A program made the position numbers and the translations under genes. From Paenisporosarcina sp049671445 (GTDB lineage Bacteria; Bacillota; Bacilli; Bacillales_A; Planococcaceae), in contig NZ_JBATUX010000021.1 of the NCBI RefSeq assembly GCF_049671445.1, forward strand, positions 31,566 to 95,565: a stretch of DNA of 64,000 nucleotides, given 5' to 3'. Under the pieces are notes generated by a model. The model was not told the DNA's origin, made no database searches, and worked only from the letters and a program-made list of their open reading frames with translations. Below, piece after piece: positions 63,129-64,000 of this stretch. The first letter of the stretch is position 1; every line of letters starts with the position of its first letter.

Positions 63129-64000
63129 ATGACGGTAAATACAACGAAGAAATACATCCTTCATAATGGTGAGACACAAGTACAATTCCTTCCATCAGGC
63201 GACGTATCTAATTTCTCTCACAAAAACTTGATGGTTAATCAGCTAATTGGCAACGCCATAGATGGCTCACTAAATAACATTTTCTTGCGCGTTTTTAATA
63301 ACGACAAAATCGACTTCTACCCCCTACTAGGTGTGAAGTCGACGAGTACGTTTTCAACTTCTGCCAATAAAGCAAAATGGTCTGGAACGGTTCAAGGAAT
63401 ACAATATGAAGTCATCTTCCATATGGCGAATGAACAAATGTGGTTCTGGGAGGTTAACCTAGACGGGGACGGGCTTGATGTGGACTTGGTGTATGGACAA
63501 GATGTAGGAATCGCTCATCTAAATGCTATCCGTTCAAATGAAGCATATAACGCTCAGTACCTAGATCACGCAGTATTTGAAAATGATTCGACTGGTTTTA
63601 CCGTGTGCACCAGACAAAACCAGCAACAAGGAGACGACTTCCCTTACCTTCAACAAGGATCTTTTGAGAAAAATGTCGGCTACTCTACTGACGGCTTCCA
63701 ATTTTTCGGTTTAAGTTACAAAGAAACTGACATCCCTGAAGCGTTAACGAAGTCTTCTTTAGCGAATGAAACGTATCAATATGAATTTGCTTTTACTGCA
63801 CTACAAAGTAAAAAAATGAAGCTAACTGGAAAGACTTCATTTGTGTTCTATGGTGCTGTAGCAAGCCATCATCCAGATGCAGTGAAGAGCCCTTTATTTA
63901 AACAAGAAATCCAGCAAGCATGGGATGACTTAGATAAAGAACTACCATCTTTCGAAACGATTAATTCGCTTCATGACTTAGCTTTTTCAGGAGCTGGCAC
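63129..64000 (+). CDS. GH94-type oligoglucan phosphorylase (5' part, cut by window end)
   Basis: The first 290 codons of a long open frame, starting at ATG 63129 behind GGGAGGAAC, 2 bp after GH3. N-terminal features FLPSGDVSNFSHKNLMVNQ and GNAIDGSLNNIFLRVF resemble the large 1,2-beta-oligoglucan phosphorylases (about 1100 aa) rather than cellobiose phosphorylase. It would cleave beta-1,2-glucans with phosphate to release glucose 1-phosphate. The catalytic region lies outside the window, so the call rests on the N-terminus and context. Confidence 0.7.
   Translation, partial: MTVNTTKKYILHNGETQVQFLPSGDVSNFSHKNLMVNQLIGNAIDGSLNNIFLRVFNNDKIDFYPLLGVKSTSTFSTSANKAKWSGTVQGIQYEVIFHMANEQMWFWEVNLDGDGLDVDLVYGQDVGIAHLNAIRSNEAYNAQYLDHAVFENDSTGFTVCTRQNQQQGDDFPYLQQGSFEKNVGYSTDGFQFFGLSYKETDIPEALTKSSLANETYQYEFAFTALQSKKMKLTGKTSFVFYGAVASHHPDAVKSPLFKQEIQQAWDDLDKELPSFETINSLHDLAFSGAG

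Noticed and set aside
1..64000. tRNA or rRNA genes
   Set aside because: No cloverleaf with GGTTCRANNCC and CCA-proximal stem, and no rRNA motif, was recognised on reading either strand.

Overview
The window is a piece of a low-GC Gram-positive (Firmicutes, Bacillales) chromosome. Several things point to the Planococcaceae, near Sporosarcina, Paenisporosarcina or Psychrobacillus: the gene order follows the Bacillus subtilis csbA-minJ-ctpB...ftsXE-cccB-yvjA-prfB-secA-hpf...comF-degUS-yvyE-lytR/tag stretch, but the flagellar genes and degV that lie between hpf and degU in B. subtilis are missing, and the intergenic regions carry many dispersed repeats. The family-level assignment is an inference from gene content, not from a search.

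Layout. 1-4.4 kb: csbA, minJ, ctpB, a ResA-like thioredoxin and a membrane partner. 4.6-7.7 kb: ftsE-ftsX and a PcsB-like M23 hydrolase in one operon, with a WalR-type box at its promoter. 7.8-19 kb: cccB, yvjA, prfB (with its programmed +1 frameshift), secA, a dCache-GGDEF-EAL protein, hpf (overlapping SigB-like and SigH-like promoters), comFC and comFA. 19-22 kb: a lipoprotein and a NERD-domain gene set inside 21-bp repeat arrays. 22-26 kb: degU, degS, a YigZ-family gene and an LCP ligase. 26-39 kb: two large secreted enzymes with cell-wall-binding type 2 (CWB2) repeats, a Vpr-like subtilase and a 5'-nucleotidase. They bracket a four-gene polysaccharide cluster (MurJ/MviN flippase, PIG-L deacetylase, O-antigen-ligase-like, GNAT), and an NlpC/P60 hydrolase follows. 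39.6-45.7 kb: wall teichoic acid genes tagA, tagHG, a tagF-like gene, a tagF-like remnant, tagD and tagB. 46-50 kb: a small sigma factor, a comK gene and an icaADB-like exopolysaccharide operon. 50-55 kb: a frameshifted membrane protein, a thioesterase, an acyl-CoA synthetase, a SUKH protein and a membrane-anchored Lon-like protease. 55-56 kb: repeat-rich DNA. 56-64 kb: a LacI-controlled ABC transporter with divergent GH3 and GH94 genes, resembling the beta-1,2-glucooligosaccharide locus of Listeria innocua.

How the genes work together. Most of the window concerns the cell envelope: division and hydrolase control (FtsEX, M23, MinJ, P60), teichoic acid synthesis and attachment (Tag, LCP), a probable second wall polymer with CWB2 proteins that may bind it, and an exopolysaccharide. 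Competence (ComFA, ComFC, ComK, sigma factor) and global regulation (DegSU, c-di-GMP, Hpf) are interleaved.

The least explained feature is a set of short tandem arrays with a 20-21 bp period at five or more places. One family flanks the NERD gene and includes a copy of that gene's own 3' end. Separately, a MITE-like family of 110-210 bp elements is present in three full copies and one reduced copy.
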